DNA of 19,830 bases, from assembly GCA_937900695.1 (NCBI GenBank), contig CALCFD010000011.1, positions 1 through 19,830 on the forward strand. Direction: 5' to 3'. Of the stretch, positions 1 through 6,135 are shown piece after piece. Under the pieces are notes generated by a model. It made no database searches and had not been told where the DNA came from. It worked only from the letters and a program-made list of their open reading frames with translations. The stretch's first letter is position 1. Each line of letters opens with the position of its first letter. Source of the DNA: an uncultured Eubacterium sp. Lineage in GTDB: Bacteria > Bacillota > Clostridia > Peptostreptococcales > Anaerovoracaceae. Made by a program: the position numbers and the translations under genes.

Positions 1-37
1 AGTTTACCAAAAAAGAATGTTATTGAGAAAAGAAAAA

Positions 38-66
38 TGTGACTCACAAAAAAATCATGAGTCACA
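38..66. repeat. 9-bp inverted repeat upstream of a terminator
   Basis: The arms TGTGACTCA (38-46) and TGAGTCACA (58-66) are perfect inverted copies around an 11-nt A-rich loop. No T-tract follows directly, but a true terminator hairpin lies six bases further on. The pair probably forms the end of a transcript entering from the left. An operator is the alternative, and nothing in the sequence decides between them. Confidence 0.5.
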
Positions 67-71
67 CAAAC

Positions 72-92
72 GTGGCGAAGCCACCTTTTTTA
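72..92 (+). terminator. Rho-independent terminator of an upstream gene
   Basis: GTGGC (72-76), loop GAA, GCCAC (80-84) is followed by C and a run of six T. The stem is short but GC-rich, and the T-tract lies on the plus strand. It would end a plus-strand gene located left of the window. Confidence 0.7.
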
Positions 93-135
93 TGTACATA
101 ATTTAAATGAAATGGAAAATAATTACAAAAAATAA

Positions 136-164
136 TTGACATTAATTACCATATATTGTAAAAT
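136..164 (+). promoter_or_regulatory. Sigma-A-type promoter for the PC4-like gene
   Basis: A perfect -35 TTGACA (136-141) and a -10 TAAAAT (159-164) are separated by 17 bp. Transcription would start near 171, giving a leader of about 30 nt with AAAGGAG at 188-194 ahead of the ATG at 203. The flanks are AT-rich, as expected of a housekeeping promoter. Confidence 0.75.
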
Positions 165-202
165 TTAGATATCCCCAAATATGAAAGAAAGGAGAAACGT
201 AG

Positions 203-445
203 ATGGCCTTAAATGAAAAAGAAAGAAATGAGATTGTCTTTGAAATAAAAAGACATATCGGTGTGCTCGCTAATTATTCATCAGGATGGAAGAAGGAACT
301 TAATTTAGTCGCTTGGAACAATTCCCCAGCTAAGTATGACTTAAGAGATTGGGATCCTGAACATAAGCATATGTCAAGAGGTATAACTCTTCATCCTGAT
401 GAGATGAAATCTTTAAAAGATATTCTTGAAAACGAAAAATTCTAA
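203..445 (+). CDS. PC4/YdbC-family single-stranded nucleic-acid-binding protein
   Basis: This 80-residue protein resembles the short bacterial PC4 family (YdbC of Lactococcus). The recognised core is GWKKELNLVAWN (about 28-39), then KYDLRDWDP (44-52) and a GITL strand (60-63) before a C-terminal helix. Family members form dimers that bind single-stranded DNA, and roles in transcription or repair are suggested but not settled in bacteria. The ATG at 203 has AAAGGAG eight bases upstream and a good promoter, so it is an independent unit. Length fits the family. A hairpin region separates it from the kinase gene downstream. The family call is fairly sure; the cellular role is unknown. Confidence 0.8.
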   Translation: MALNEKERNEIVFEIKRHIGVLANYSSGWKKELNLVAWNNSPAKYDLRDWDPEHKHMSRGITLHPDEMKSLKDILENEKF

Positions 446-469
446 ACTCCAAATGCATTTCTAAACTAT

Positions 470-505
470 AGCGGAGGATGGTTATATTGTTAGCCATCCT
501 CCGCT
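470..505. repeat. 12-bp inverted repeat between PC4-like gene and kinase
   Basis: AGCGGAGGATGG (470-481) and CCATCCTCCGCT (494-505) are perfect inverted copies around a 12-nt loop. No T-run follows on either strand, so it is a poor intrinsic terminator by rule. Its right arm lies inside the spacer of the predicted kinase promoter, and the -35 box starts in the loop. It may end the upstream transcript, act as an operator, or do both. Confidence 0.65.
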
Positions 506-515
506 GTGTTATACT
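487..515 (+). promoter_or_regulatory. Candidate extended -10 promoter for the nucleoside kinase gene
   Basis: TTGTTA (487-492), a 17-bp spacer and TATACT (510-515) form a plausible promoter. A TG one base before the -10 (507-508) makes it an extended -10. The predicted start near 522 leaves a very short leader, with AAAGGGAG at 529-536 before the ATG at 545. Confidence 0.5.
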
Positions 516-544
516 TAATGAAATGAAGAAAGGGAGAAAAATAT

Positions 545-2209
545 ATGAAAATATTATTAAAACTAGATATAAATGATGAATTTAATGAAGTAGAAGTTGT
601 TGAAAAAACTACCATGGAAGATATAGCTAAAAATTTTAAAGATAAGTTAAAATATGAAGTTATTATAGGTAAGATTAACAATGAAGTGTATCCACTTAAT
701 ACTAAAGTATCAAATGGAGATAGAGTTGAACTTATGGACATGAGAACACAACATGCCAATTTGGTTTATCAGCATGGTGTTACTCTTATATATGTAAAAG
801 CTATTTGGGATGTTCTTGGCAATGTTCAGGTTGATATTAATAACTCTTTGAATAAGGGTCTTTATACTGAAATTAATGGTGGTCAAAACTCAATTGATGA
901 GGATATATTAAAATCTATAGATATGCGTATGAGAGAACTTGTTGAATTAAATCTTCCAATAAATAAACATAGAGTTGATGCTGATGAGGTAATATCCTTT
1001 TTAGAAAAAAATAAAATGTATGATAAAAAGAAGATGCTTCAAGAAAGGGCATCAACTTCTGATATTACGGTTTTTGAACTAGATGGTTATTATGATTTTT
1101 TTTATGATGTTATGGTACCTTCTACAGGTTATATAGATAAGTTTGAAATACTTAAATATAAAAATGGAGTATTACTGAGATATCCACATCAAACAAACCC
1201 ATCAGTTATTCCGAAATATAAAGATGAAAAGAAGCTGTATGAAGCATTTTCTGAAACTGCTAAGTGGCAACGCTTACTAAAAATAGAGTTTGTTAGCGAT
1301 TTAAATGAAAAAATAAAAGCAGGTGATATGAGAGAAGTTATACAGTTAAGTGAAGCTTTGCACGAGCAAAAGATTGTAGAGATTGCTAGGGATATTACAG
1401 AAAGAAATAAGAGAATTATACTTATAGCAGGTCCTTCGTCTTCAGGAAAAACAACTTTTGCACGAAGATTATGTATTCAACTTAAAGTTAATGGAAAAAA
1501 TCCACTTTATTTAGGGACAGATGATTACTTTTTAAATCGAGAGGATACTCCTATTGATGAAAACGGAGAAAAAAATTATGAGAATTTAGAAGCAGTAGAT
1601 ATAAAATTATTTGAAGACAATATGAATAGGTTGCTTATAGGAGAGGAAGTCGATTTACCAGAGTTTGACTTTTTATCTGGAATAAAGATATTTGGAAACA
1701 GAATTACAAAAATAGATAAGGATCAGCCGATTGTTATTGAAGGTATTCATGCATTAAATGACCAGTTAACTAGTGAAATTGATGATAAGGAAAAATATAA
1801 GATATATATAAGTCCACTAACTGGATTAAACATAGATAGACATAATAGGGTCCCTACTACAGATGAACGTATGCTAAGACGTATAGTCAGAGATTACAAA
1901 TATAGAGGTAAAGATGCTAAGGGAACAATTAATGATTGGCCTAAGGTAAGAACTGGAGAAGAGAAAAATATATTTCCTTATAACGGTATGGCGGATGCTT
2001 TTTTTAACTCTGTTCATATCTATGAAGTTTCCATTTTAAAGAAATATGCGGAACCGCTTTTGATGGAAATCAAAAAAGAGGAGCCTGAGTACGGAGAAGC
2101 TAAACGCTTACTGGACTTTTTAAGTTTTTTTGATGTATTTGAGGATGATAGCATCGTTGCAAATAATTCAATCTTAAGGGAATTTATAGGTGGCAGTGTA
2201 TTTGTATAA
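545..2209 (+). CDS. TGS-domain nucleoside kinase (uridine kinase-like)
   Basis: This 554-residue protein has three parts. Residues 1-65 look like a TGS domain, with the KVSNGDRVEL turn. Residues about 70-220 resemble the second additional domain of threonyl-tRNA synthetase (YYDFFYDVMVPSTGYI region) but lack its usual HxxxH. Residues about 285-500 are a phosphoribulokinase/uridine-kinase P-loop domain: Walker A GPSSSGKT at 296-303, the catalytic-type TDDYF (325-329), EGIHALN, and an arginine-rich lid (RRIVRDYKYRG). It probably phosphorylates a nucleoside such as uridine using NTP, in the cytoplasm; the true substrate cannot be read from sequence. This three-part architecture is common in Clostridia. 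Start has AAAGGGAG eight bases upstream. The gene is monocistronic, with its own terminator. Confidence 0.85.
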   Translation: MKILLKLDINDEFNEVEVVEKTTMEDIAKNFKDKLKYEVIIGKINNEVYPLNTKVSNGDRVELMDMRTQHANLVYQHGVTLIYVKAIWDVLGNVQVDINNSLNKGLYTEINGGQNSIDEDILKSIDMRMRELVELNLPINKHRVDADEVISFLEKNKMYDKKKMLQERASTSDITVFELDGYYDFFYDVMVPSTGYIDKFEILKYKNGVLLRYPHQTNPSVIPKYKDEKKLYEAFSETAKWQRLLKIEFVSDLNEKIKAGDMREVIQLSEALHEQKIVEIARDITERNKRIILIAGPSSSGKTTFARRLCIQLKVNGKNPLYLGTDDYFLNREDTPIDENGEKNYENLEAVDIKLFEDNMNRLLIGEEVDLPEFDFLSGIKIFGNRITKIDKDQPIVIEGIHALNDQLTSEIDDKEKYKIYISPLTGLNIDRHNRVPTTDERMLRRIVRDYKYRGKDAKGTINDWPKVRTGEEKNIFPYNGMADAFFNSVHIYEVSILKKYAEPLLMEIKKEEPEYGEAKRLLDFLSFFDVFEDDSIVANNSILREFIGGSVFV

Positions 2210-2213
2210 AATT

Positions 2214-2257
2214 TATAAAACTTTTTTGCAATAAATGCGAAAAAGTTTTATTTTTAT
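2214..2257 (+). terminator. Rho-independent terminator after the nucleoside kinase
   Basis: TAAAACTTTTTTGCA (2216-2230), a five-base loop and TGCGAAAAAGTTTTA (2236-2250) form a long stem with one mismatch, followed by TTTTT (2251-2255). The A-rich left flank means it could also work on the minus strand. Confidence 0.8.
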
Positions 2258-2388
2258 TTAATTAAATTTAAATAAAAAAGGATACGCGTGGAAGAGTGTG
2301 TAGAGTGCATGCTGCATACACGTTGAAAACAGTGGGTTTTATAGTTTGAAAAAGTTACAAAAATAGAAAATTTTTTTTAAAAAAGTAC
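2258..2388. other. Gene-free spacer and UP-like region before the S10 promoter
   Basis: I see no gene here. The left half (2281-2345) is less AT-rich and contains a weak hairpin (GTGTGT near 2297 with ATACAC near 2316) and TACACGTTGAAAA (2317-2329), which recurs in the S10 leader at 2581-2593. The right half (2348-2388) is a series of A- and T-tracts immediately before the promoter, consistent with an UP element. Confidence 0.5.
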
Positions 2389-2417
2389 TTGATTTTTAAT
2401 TGACTATAATGTATACT
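2389..2417 (+). promoter_or_regulatory. Main promoter of the S10-spc-alpha cluster
   Basis: TTGATT (2389-2394), a 17-bp spacer and TATACT (2412-2417) give a good sigma-A promoter, with A/T tracts just upstream. Transcription would start near 2424, leaving a leader of about 230 nt before rpsJ. A perfect TATAAT at 2405-2410 overlaps, but no suitable -35 lies 16-18 bp before it. Confidence 0.7.
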
Positions 2418-2423
2418 TAAAAA

Positions 2424-2656
2424 GCTTGCAAAAGGCGAAGAAGTGGAAAGTTGCTGAGCTATCAGGTAATTTCCATGGAGAATTGTCCTTGCTTGACAAG
2501 GGCGAAGGGATTCGCCGGCTTTATTTTGTGTGTTGGTACGGGAAACACACGGAGTCGTGTACTAGCAAGCAAAAATCCTGTACACGTTGAAAAAGCGGGC
2601 ATAGAACCCCTTGTACGGAGAATAGCGAAAACAGTACAAAAATTTAGGAGGAAAAA
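2424..2656 (+). promoter_or_regulatory. Structured 5' leader of the S10 operon
   Basis: Several perfect stems follow one another. TGGAAA/TTTCCA (2444-2449/2470-2475) encloses CTGA/TCAG (2454-2457/2462-2465) across a symmetric 4x4 internal loop. Next come CCTTG/CAAGG (2487-2491/2497-2501), GCGAA/TTCGC (2502-2506/2511-2515), GTGTGTT/AACACAC (2528-2534/2544-2550), CGTGTAC/GTACACG (2556-2562/2580-2586) and TTGTAC/GTACAA (2611-2616/2634-2639). The last stem ends six bases before the rpsJ AGGAGG at 2646-2651. Such density points to a folded regulatory leader. In E. coli, L4 represses the S10 operon through its leader; whether L4 or another protein acts here is unknown. No terminator-type T-run is visible in it. 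Confidence 0.65.
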
Positions 2657-2968
2657 ATGAGCGAATTACAGAAAATCAGAATCAAGCTAAAGGCTTATGA
2701 TCACGCACTTCTTGATCAGAGCGCGGCAAAGATTGTAGAAACAGCAAAGAAAACAGGCGCAGATGTTTCTGGTCCAATTCCATTGCCAACTGAAAAAGAA
2801 GTAATTACAATCTTAAGAGCGGTTCACAAATATAAGGACAGCAGAGAACAGTTCGAACAGAGAACTCATAAAAGATTGATCGATATTTCTGCAGCAACAG
2901 CTAAGACAACAGATGCTCTAACTAAGTTAGAACTTCCAGCTGGCGTAGATATCGAAATCAAATTATAA
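2657..2968 (+). CDS. rpsJ: 30S ribosomal protein S10 (NusE)
   Basis: S10 is a protein of the 30S head. With NusB it also binds boxA RNA in rRNA antitermination, a role worth noting because an rRNA leader lies at the right end of this window. The 103 residues match the family length. The core IRIKLKAYDH at about 7-16 and the loop HKYKDSREQFEQRTHKR are diagnostic. AGGAGG at 2646-2651 sits five bases before the ATG. It is the first gene of the cluster, behind the structured leader. An overlapping upstream reading frame ends at its start codon (ATGA at 2657-2660). Confidence 0.97.
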   Translation: MSELQKIRIKLKAYDHALLDQSAAKIVETAKKTGADVSGPIPLPTEKEVITILRAVHKYKDSREQFEQRTHKRLIDISAATAKTTDALTKLELPAGVDIEIKL

Positions 2969-2990
2969 GAAATCAGGGCAATTTTGCTCA

Positions 2991-3032
2991 CTTAGTATGA
3001 TTGGTACCACAAGGGTATTAATCCGCTGTAAG
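2991..3032 (+). promoter_or_regulatory. Intercistronic hairpin between rpsJ and rplC
   Basis: GATTGGTACC (2999-3008) pairs with GGTATTAATC (3014-3023) in ten pairs, two of them G-U, around the loop ACAAG. CTTA (2991-2994) and TAAG (3029-3032) can close an outer stem. There is no T-run, so it is not a terminator. It ends four bases before the rplC ribosome binding site (AGGAGG 3037-3042), in one of the longest gaps of the cluster. Confidence 0.55.
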
Positions 3033-3047
3033 AATTAGGAGGAAAAT

Positions 3048-3683
3048 ATGATTACACTATTAGGAAAGAAAATCGGAATGACTCAGATTTTCACTGAAGA
3101 AGGCGTAGTAATCCCAGTTACTGTTGTAGAAGCTGGTCCAGAAGTAGTAACTCAGGTTAAGACTGTTGAGACTGACGGATACAATGCAGTACAGGTTGCA
3201 TACGGCGACACAAAAGCTCACAGAGTAAACAAGCCTATGACAGGTCACTTTGAAAAGGCTGGCGTTGAAGTTAAAAAGCACCTAGCTGAATTCAGAGTTG
3301 AAGAAGGCGAAGCTTACGAAGCAGGACAGGTTATCACTGTTGAAGCTTTAGAAGAAGGTATCAAAGTTGATGTAACTGGCGTATCTAAAGGTAAAGGAAC
3401 ACAGGGTAACATCAAGAGACATGGACACCACAGAGGTCCTATGAGCCATGGTTCTAAGCACAAGAGACTTCCAGGCGCTCTAGCTGGAGCATCTTACCCA
3501 GGAAGAGTTTTCAAGGGAAATGCTGGTCCAGGTAGAATGGGTCGTGAAACTGTAACAGTACAGAACATCGATCTAGTGAAAGTTATTGCAGACAGAAACT
3601 TGTTACTTGTTAAGGGTGCTATTCCTGGCGGCAAAGGCAGCTTAGTAAAAGTACGTCCGGCAATCAAATGCCAGAACAAGTAA
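3048..3683 (+). CDS. rplC: 50S ribosomal protein L3
   Basis: L3 is an early-assembly 50S protein that binds the 3' part of 23S rRNA; a long loop reaches toward the peptidyl transferase centre. The 211-residue length is normal. The start MITLLGKKIGMTQIF and the central loop segment KRHGHHRGPMSHGSKHKR (about 123-140) are diagnostic. AGGAGG lies five bases before the ATG. It follows rpsJ after 79 bases containing a hairpin and precedes rplD by 26 bases, the usual S10-operon order. Confidence 0.97.
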   Translation: MITLLGKKIGMTQIFTEEGVVIPVTVVEAGPEVVTQVKTVETDGYNAVQVAYGDTKAHRVNKPMTGHFEKAGVEVKKHLAEFRVEEGEAYEAGQVITVEALEEGIKVDVTGVSKGKGTQGNIKRHGHHRGPMSHGSKHKRLPGALAGASYPGRVFKGNAGPGRMGRETVTVQNIDLVKVIADRNLLLVKGAIPGGKGSLVKVRPAIKCQNK

Positions 3684-3709
3684 GATAACTTCAGGAAGGA
3701 GGAAGAATA

Positions 3710-4333
3710 ATGGCAGAAGTAAAAGTACTAAACATGGCTGGAACTGAAGCTGGAACAATCGAATTAAGCGATGCGGTATTCGGAATTGAACCTAATCAGA
3801 ACGCAGTACATGCAGTAGTAAAGAATTATTTAGCTAACCAGAGACAGGGTACTCAGTCAGCAAAGACTAGAGGAGATGTTAGAGGCGGCGGAAGAAAGCC
3901 GTTCAGACAGAAGGGTACTGGTCGTCACAGACAGGGTTCTACAACTGACCCAACTCAGGTAGGAGGCGGTGTTGCATTTGCACCAAAGCCAAGAAGCTAC
4001 AGATATACATTACCTAAGAAGGTTAGAAGATTAGCAATGCTATCAGCTTTATCTTCAAAGGTTCTTGAAAAAGAAATCATCGTTTTAGACGAATTAAAGT
4101 TTGAAGCACCTAAGACTAAAGAAATGGTTAAGGTTCTTGAAAACGTAAAAGCAGGTAGAAAAGCTCTTATCGTTACAGCAGAAAAAGACGAAAACGTTGT
4201 AAGATCAGCTGCTAACATCCCAGGAGTTAGAACTGCATTAGTAAGCACAATGAACGTTTACGAAATCATCAACCACGAAAACTTCATTGTTACTACAGAA
4301 GCTATTAAGAAGATTGAGGAGGTGTATTCATAA
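3710..4333 (+). CDS. rplD: 50S ribosomal protein L4
   Basis: L4 binds domain I of 23S rRNA and its extended loop lines the peptide exit tunnel. The loop is clear here: QRQGTQSAKTRGDVRGGGRK (about 44-63), then PFRQKGTGRHRQGS. The 207-residue length is typical. AAGGAGG stands seven bases before the ATG. The stop codon overlaps the rplW start by one base, so the two are probably translationally coupled. In E. coli, L4 is also the repressor of the S10 operon, which makes the leader at 2424-2656 of interest; that link is untested here. Confidence 0.97.
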   Translation: MAEVKVLNMAGTEAGTIELSDAVFGIEPNQNAVHAVVKNYLANQRQGTQSAKTRGDVRGGGRKPFRQKGTGRHRQGSTTDPTQVGGGVAFAPKPRSYRYTLPKKVRRLAMLSALSSKVLEKEIIVLDELKFEAPKTKEMVKVLENVKAGRKALIVTAEKDENVVRSAANIPGVRTALVSTMNVYEIINHENFIVTTEAIKKIEEVYS

Positions 4334-4623
4334 TGAGAACACCATACGACGTTATACTTAAGCCTGTAATCACAGAAAAATCCATGGAAGATGCACAGGT
4401 TAAAAAATATACTTTCAAGGTTGCAGTTGATGCAAACAAGACTGAAGTAAAACACGCTGTTGAAGAGATCTTCGACGTAGATGTTGAAAAGGTTAACATT
4501 ATGAATGTTAATGGTAAGTTAAAGAGAATGGGAAGAAATGCTGGTTACACAGCAGCTTCTAAGAAAGCAATCGTAACTCTTACTGCTGATAGTAAGGAAA
4601 TCGAATTCTTCCAAGGTCTATAA
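4333..4623 (+). CDS. rplW: 50S ribosomal protein L23
   Basis: L23 sits at the peptide tunnel exit and is the docking site for trigger factor and signal recognition particle. The 96 residues match the family. It opens with PYDVILKPVITEKS and has the YTFKVAVDANKTEVKHAVEEIF segment characteristic of L23. GAGGAGGTG at 4316-4324 lies inside the end of rplD. The ATG shares one base with the rplD stop (TAATG), suggesting coupled translation. Confidence 0.96.
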   Translation: MRTPYDVILKPVITEKSMEDAQVKKYTFKVAVDANKTEVKHAVEEIFDVDVEKVNIMNVNGKLKRMGRNAGYTAASKKAIVTLTADSKEIEFFQGL

Positions 4624-4639
4624 TAGGAGGTAGGACACA

Positions 4640-5473
4640 ATGGGAATTAAAAAATACAATCCAACTACTCCTGGTTTAAGAGGAATGACAACTTCAACTT
4701 TTGAAGAAATTACAAGAAGCACACCGGAGAAGTCATTAACAGTTACTCTTAAGAAGAACTCTGGAAGAAACTCTAGAGGTAAGATCACTGTAAGACACAG
4801 AGGTGGCGGCTACAGACCTAAGTACAGAATTATCGACTTTAAGAGAGATAAGGACGGAATACCAGGAAAAGTATCAACTATAGAATACGATCCAAACAGA
4901 AGTGCAAACATCGCATTAGTTGTTTACGCTGATGGTGAAAAGAGATATATCATTGCTCCAGAAGGTTTAACAGTTGGAACTGTAATCGTTTCAGGACCAG
5001 AAGCAGACATCAAAGTTGGTAACGCTTTACCACTAGCTAACATTCCAGTGGGTACTATGATTCACAACGTTGAATTAAAGCCTGGAAAGGGAGCTCAGAT
5101 GGTAAGATCAGCTGGTAATGGTGCTCAGCTAATGGCTAAGGAAGGTAAGTATGCTCAGGTGAGACTACCATCCGGAGAAGTTAGAAAAGTTAGAATCGAA
5201 TGTAGAGCTACTGTTGGTGAAGTTGGTAACTCAGATCATGCTAATATCAACATTGGTAAAGCTGGTAGAAAGAGACATATGGGTATCAGACCTACAGTAA
5301 GAGGTTCTGTAATGAACCCTAACGACCATCCACACGGTGGTGGTGAAGGTAAGGCTGGAATCGGTAGAGTTAGTCCAGTTACACCTTGGGGTAAACCAGC
5401 TCTTGGTTACAAGACAAGAAAGAAGAACAAAGAATCTAACAAGTACATTGTTAAACGCAGAGGCGAAAAATAA
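4640..5473 (+). CDS. rplB: 50S ribosomal protein L2
   Basis: L2 binds 23S rRNA, helps join the subunits and lies close to the peptidyl transferase centre. Its 277 residues are standard. The N-terminal RNA-binding OB-like domain includes SGRNSRGKITVRHRGGGYRPKYR-type sequence near residues 41-63. The conserved C-terminal MNPNDHPHGGGEG motif contains the essential family histidine. AGGAGGT at 4624-4630 fixes the start. The spacing to rpsS is 18 bases. Confidence 0.97.
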   Translation: MGIKKYNPTTPGLRGMTTSTFEEITRSTPEKSLTVTLKKNSGRNSRGKITVRHRGGGYRPKYRIIDFKRDKDGIPGKVSTIEYDPNRSANIALVVYADGEKRYIIAPEGLTVGTVIVSGPEADIKVGNALPLANIPVGTMIHNVELKPGKGAQMVRSAGNGAQLMAKEGKYAQVRLPSGEVRKVRIECRATVGEVGNSDHANINIGKAGRKRHMGIRPTVRGSVMNPNDHPHGGGEGKAGIGRVSPVTPWGKPALGYKTRKKNKESNKYIVKRRGEK

Positions 5474-5491
5474 AGGAAGGAGCAATAACAA

Positions 5492-5764
5492 ATGGGTAGA
5501 TCACTTAAGAAGGGCCCTTTCGTAAATGCTAAATTGCTTAAAGCGATTGAAGAAATGAATGCAGCAAACGAAAAGAAGGTTATTAAGACATGGTCAAGAC
5601 CATCTACAATTTTCCCACAGATGGTTGGTCATACTATAGCAGTACATGACGGCAGAAAACATGTTCCTGTATATATCACAGAAGATATGGTAGGACACAG
5701 ACTTGGAGAATTTGCTCCAACTAGATCTTACAGAGGACATGCCGCAGATAAGAAATCTAAGTAA
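5492..5764 (+). CDS. rpsS: 30S ribosomal protein S19
   Basis: S19 forms a complex with S13 in the 30S head near the A-site tRNA. The 90-residue protein starts GRSLKKGPFV and contains KTWSRPSTIFPQMVGHTIAVHDG, then LGEFAPTRSYRGHA, all S19 hallmarks. It is two or three residues shorter than many homologues at the C-terminus, which is within normal range. GGAAGGAG precedes the ATG. It is followed by rplV after 17 bases. Confidence 0.96.
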   Translation: MGRSLKKGPFVNAKLLKAIEEMNAANEKKVIKTWSRPSTIFPQMVGHTIAVHDGRKHVPVYITEDMVGHRLGEFAPTRSYRGHAADKKSK

Positions 5765-5781
5765 GTAAAGGAGATAGGAAA

Positions 5782-6135
5782 ATGGAAGCAAAAGCAGTTG
5801 CAAAATACGTGAGAATGTCTCCTATCAAGCTTAAGCCTGTTACTGATTTAGTAAGAGGAAAGGATTTGGCAGAGGCATTAACAATCCTAAGATTCACACC
5901 TGGTAAGGGTGCTGAATTAGTTGAAAAAGTTGTTAGATCTGCTGCAGCTAATGCAGAAAACAACTTTGATATGAACGTGGATGATTTATATGTTGCAGAA
6001 ATTTATGCAAATCAGGGCCCTACAATGAAGAGATGGAGAGCAGGATCTCAGGGTAGAGCATCAATCATCCTAAAGAGAAGCAGCCACATTGGCGTAACTC
6101 TAAAGGAAAGAAATGCAGAAAAGGAGGTTCAGTAA
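5782..6135 (+). CDS. rplV: 50S ribosomal protein L22
   Basis: L22 contacts all 23S rRNA domains; its beta-hairpin forms part of the exit-tunnel constriction with L4, where macrolide-resistance changes occur in other species. The 117-residue protein shows AKYVRMSPIKLKPVTDLVRG near the N-terminus and the hairpin around GPTMKRWRAGSQGRASIILKR (about 76-96), with no obvious deletion. It ends directly against rpsC with no spacer, and AAGGAGG within its final codons serves rpsC. Confidence 0.96.
   Translation: MEAKAVAKYVRMSPIKLKPVTDLVRGKDLAEALTILRFTPGKGAELVEKVVRSAAANAENNFDMNVDDLYVAEIYANQGPTMKRWRAGSQGRASIILKRSSHIGVTLKERNAEKEVQ

Noticed and set aside
490..759. 89-codon minus-strand frame opposite the kinase start
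   Set aside because: It is a shadow of the plus-strand kinase, with low-complexity Ser/Phe/Ile composition and no family likeness.
2405..2410. Perfect TATAAT as the S10 -10 box
   Set aside because: No acceptable -35 lies 16-18 bp upstream. The overlapping TATACT at 2412 pairs with TTGATT at exactly 17 bp, so that is preferred; both could be used.
3997..4248. Several minus-strand frames within ribosomal protein genes (e.g. opposite rplD, rplB, rpsC, rpsE, adk)
   Set aside because: Each lies fully opposite a certain ribosomal or housekeeping gene and reflects codon bias; none has a ribosome binding site with a recognisable protein.
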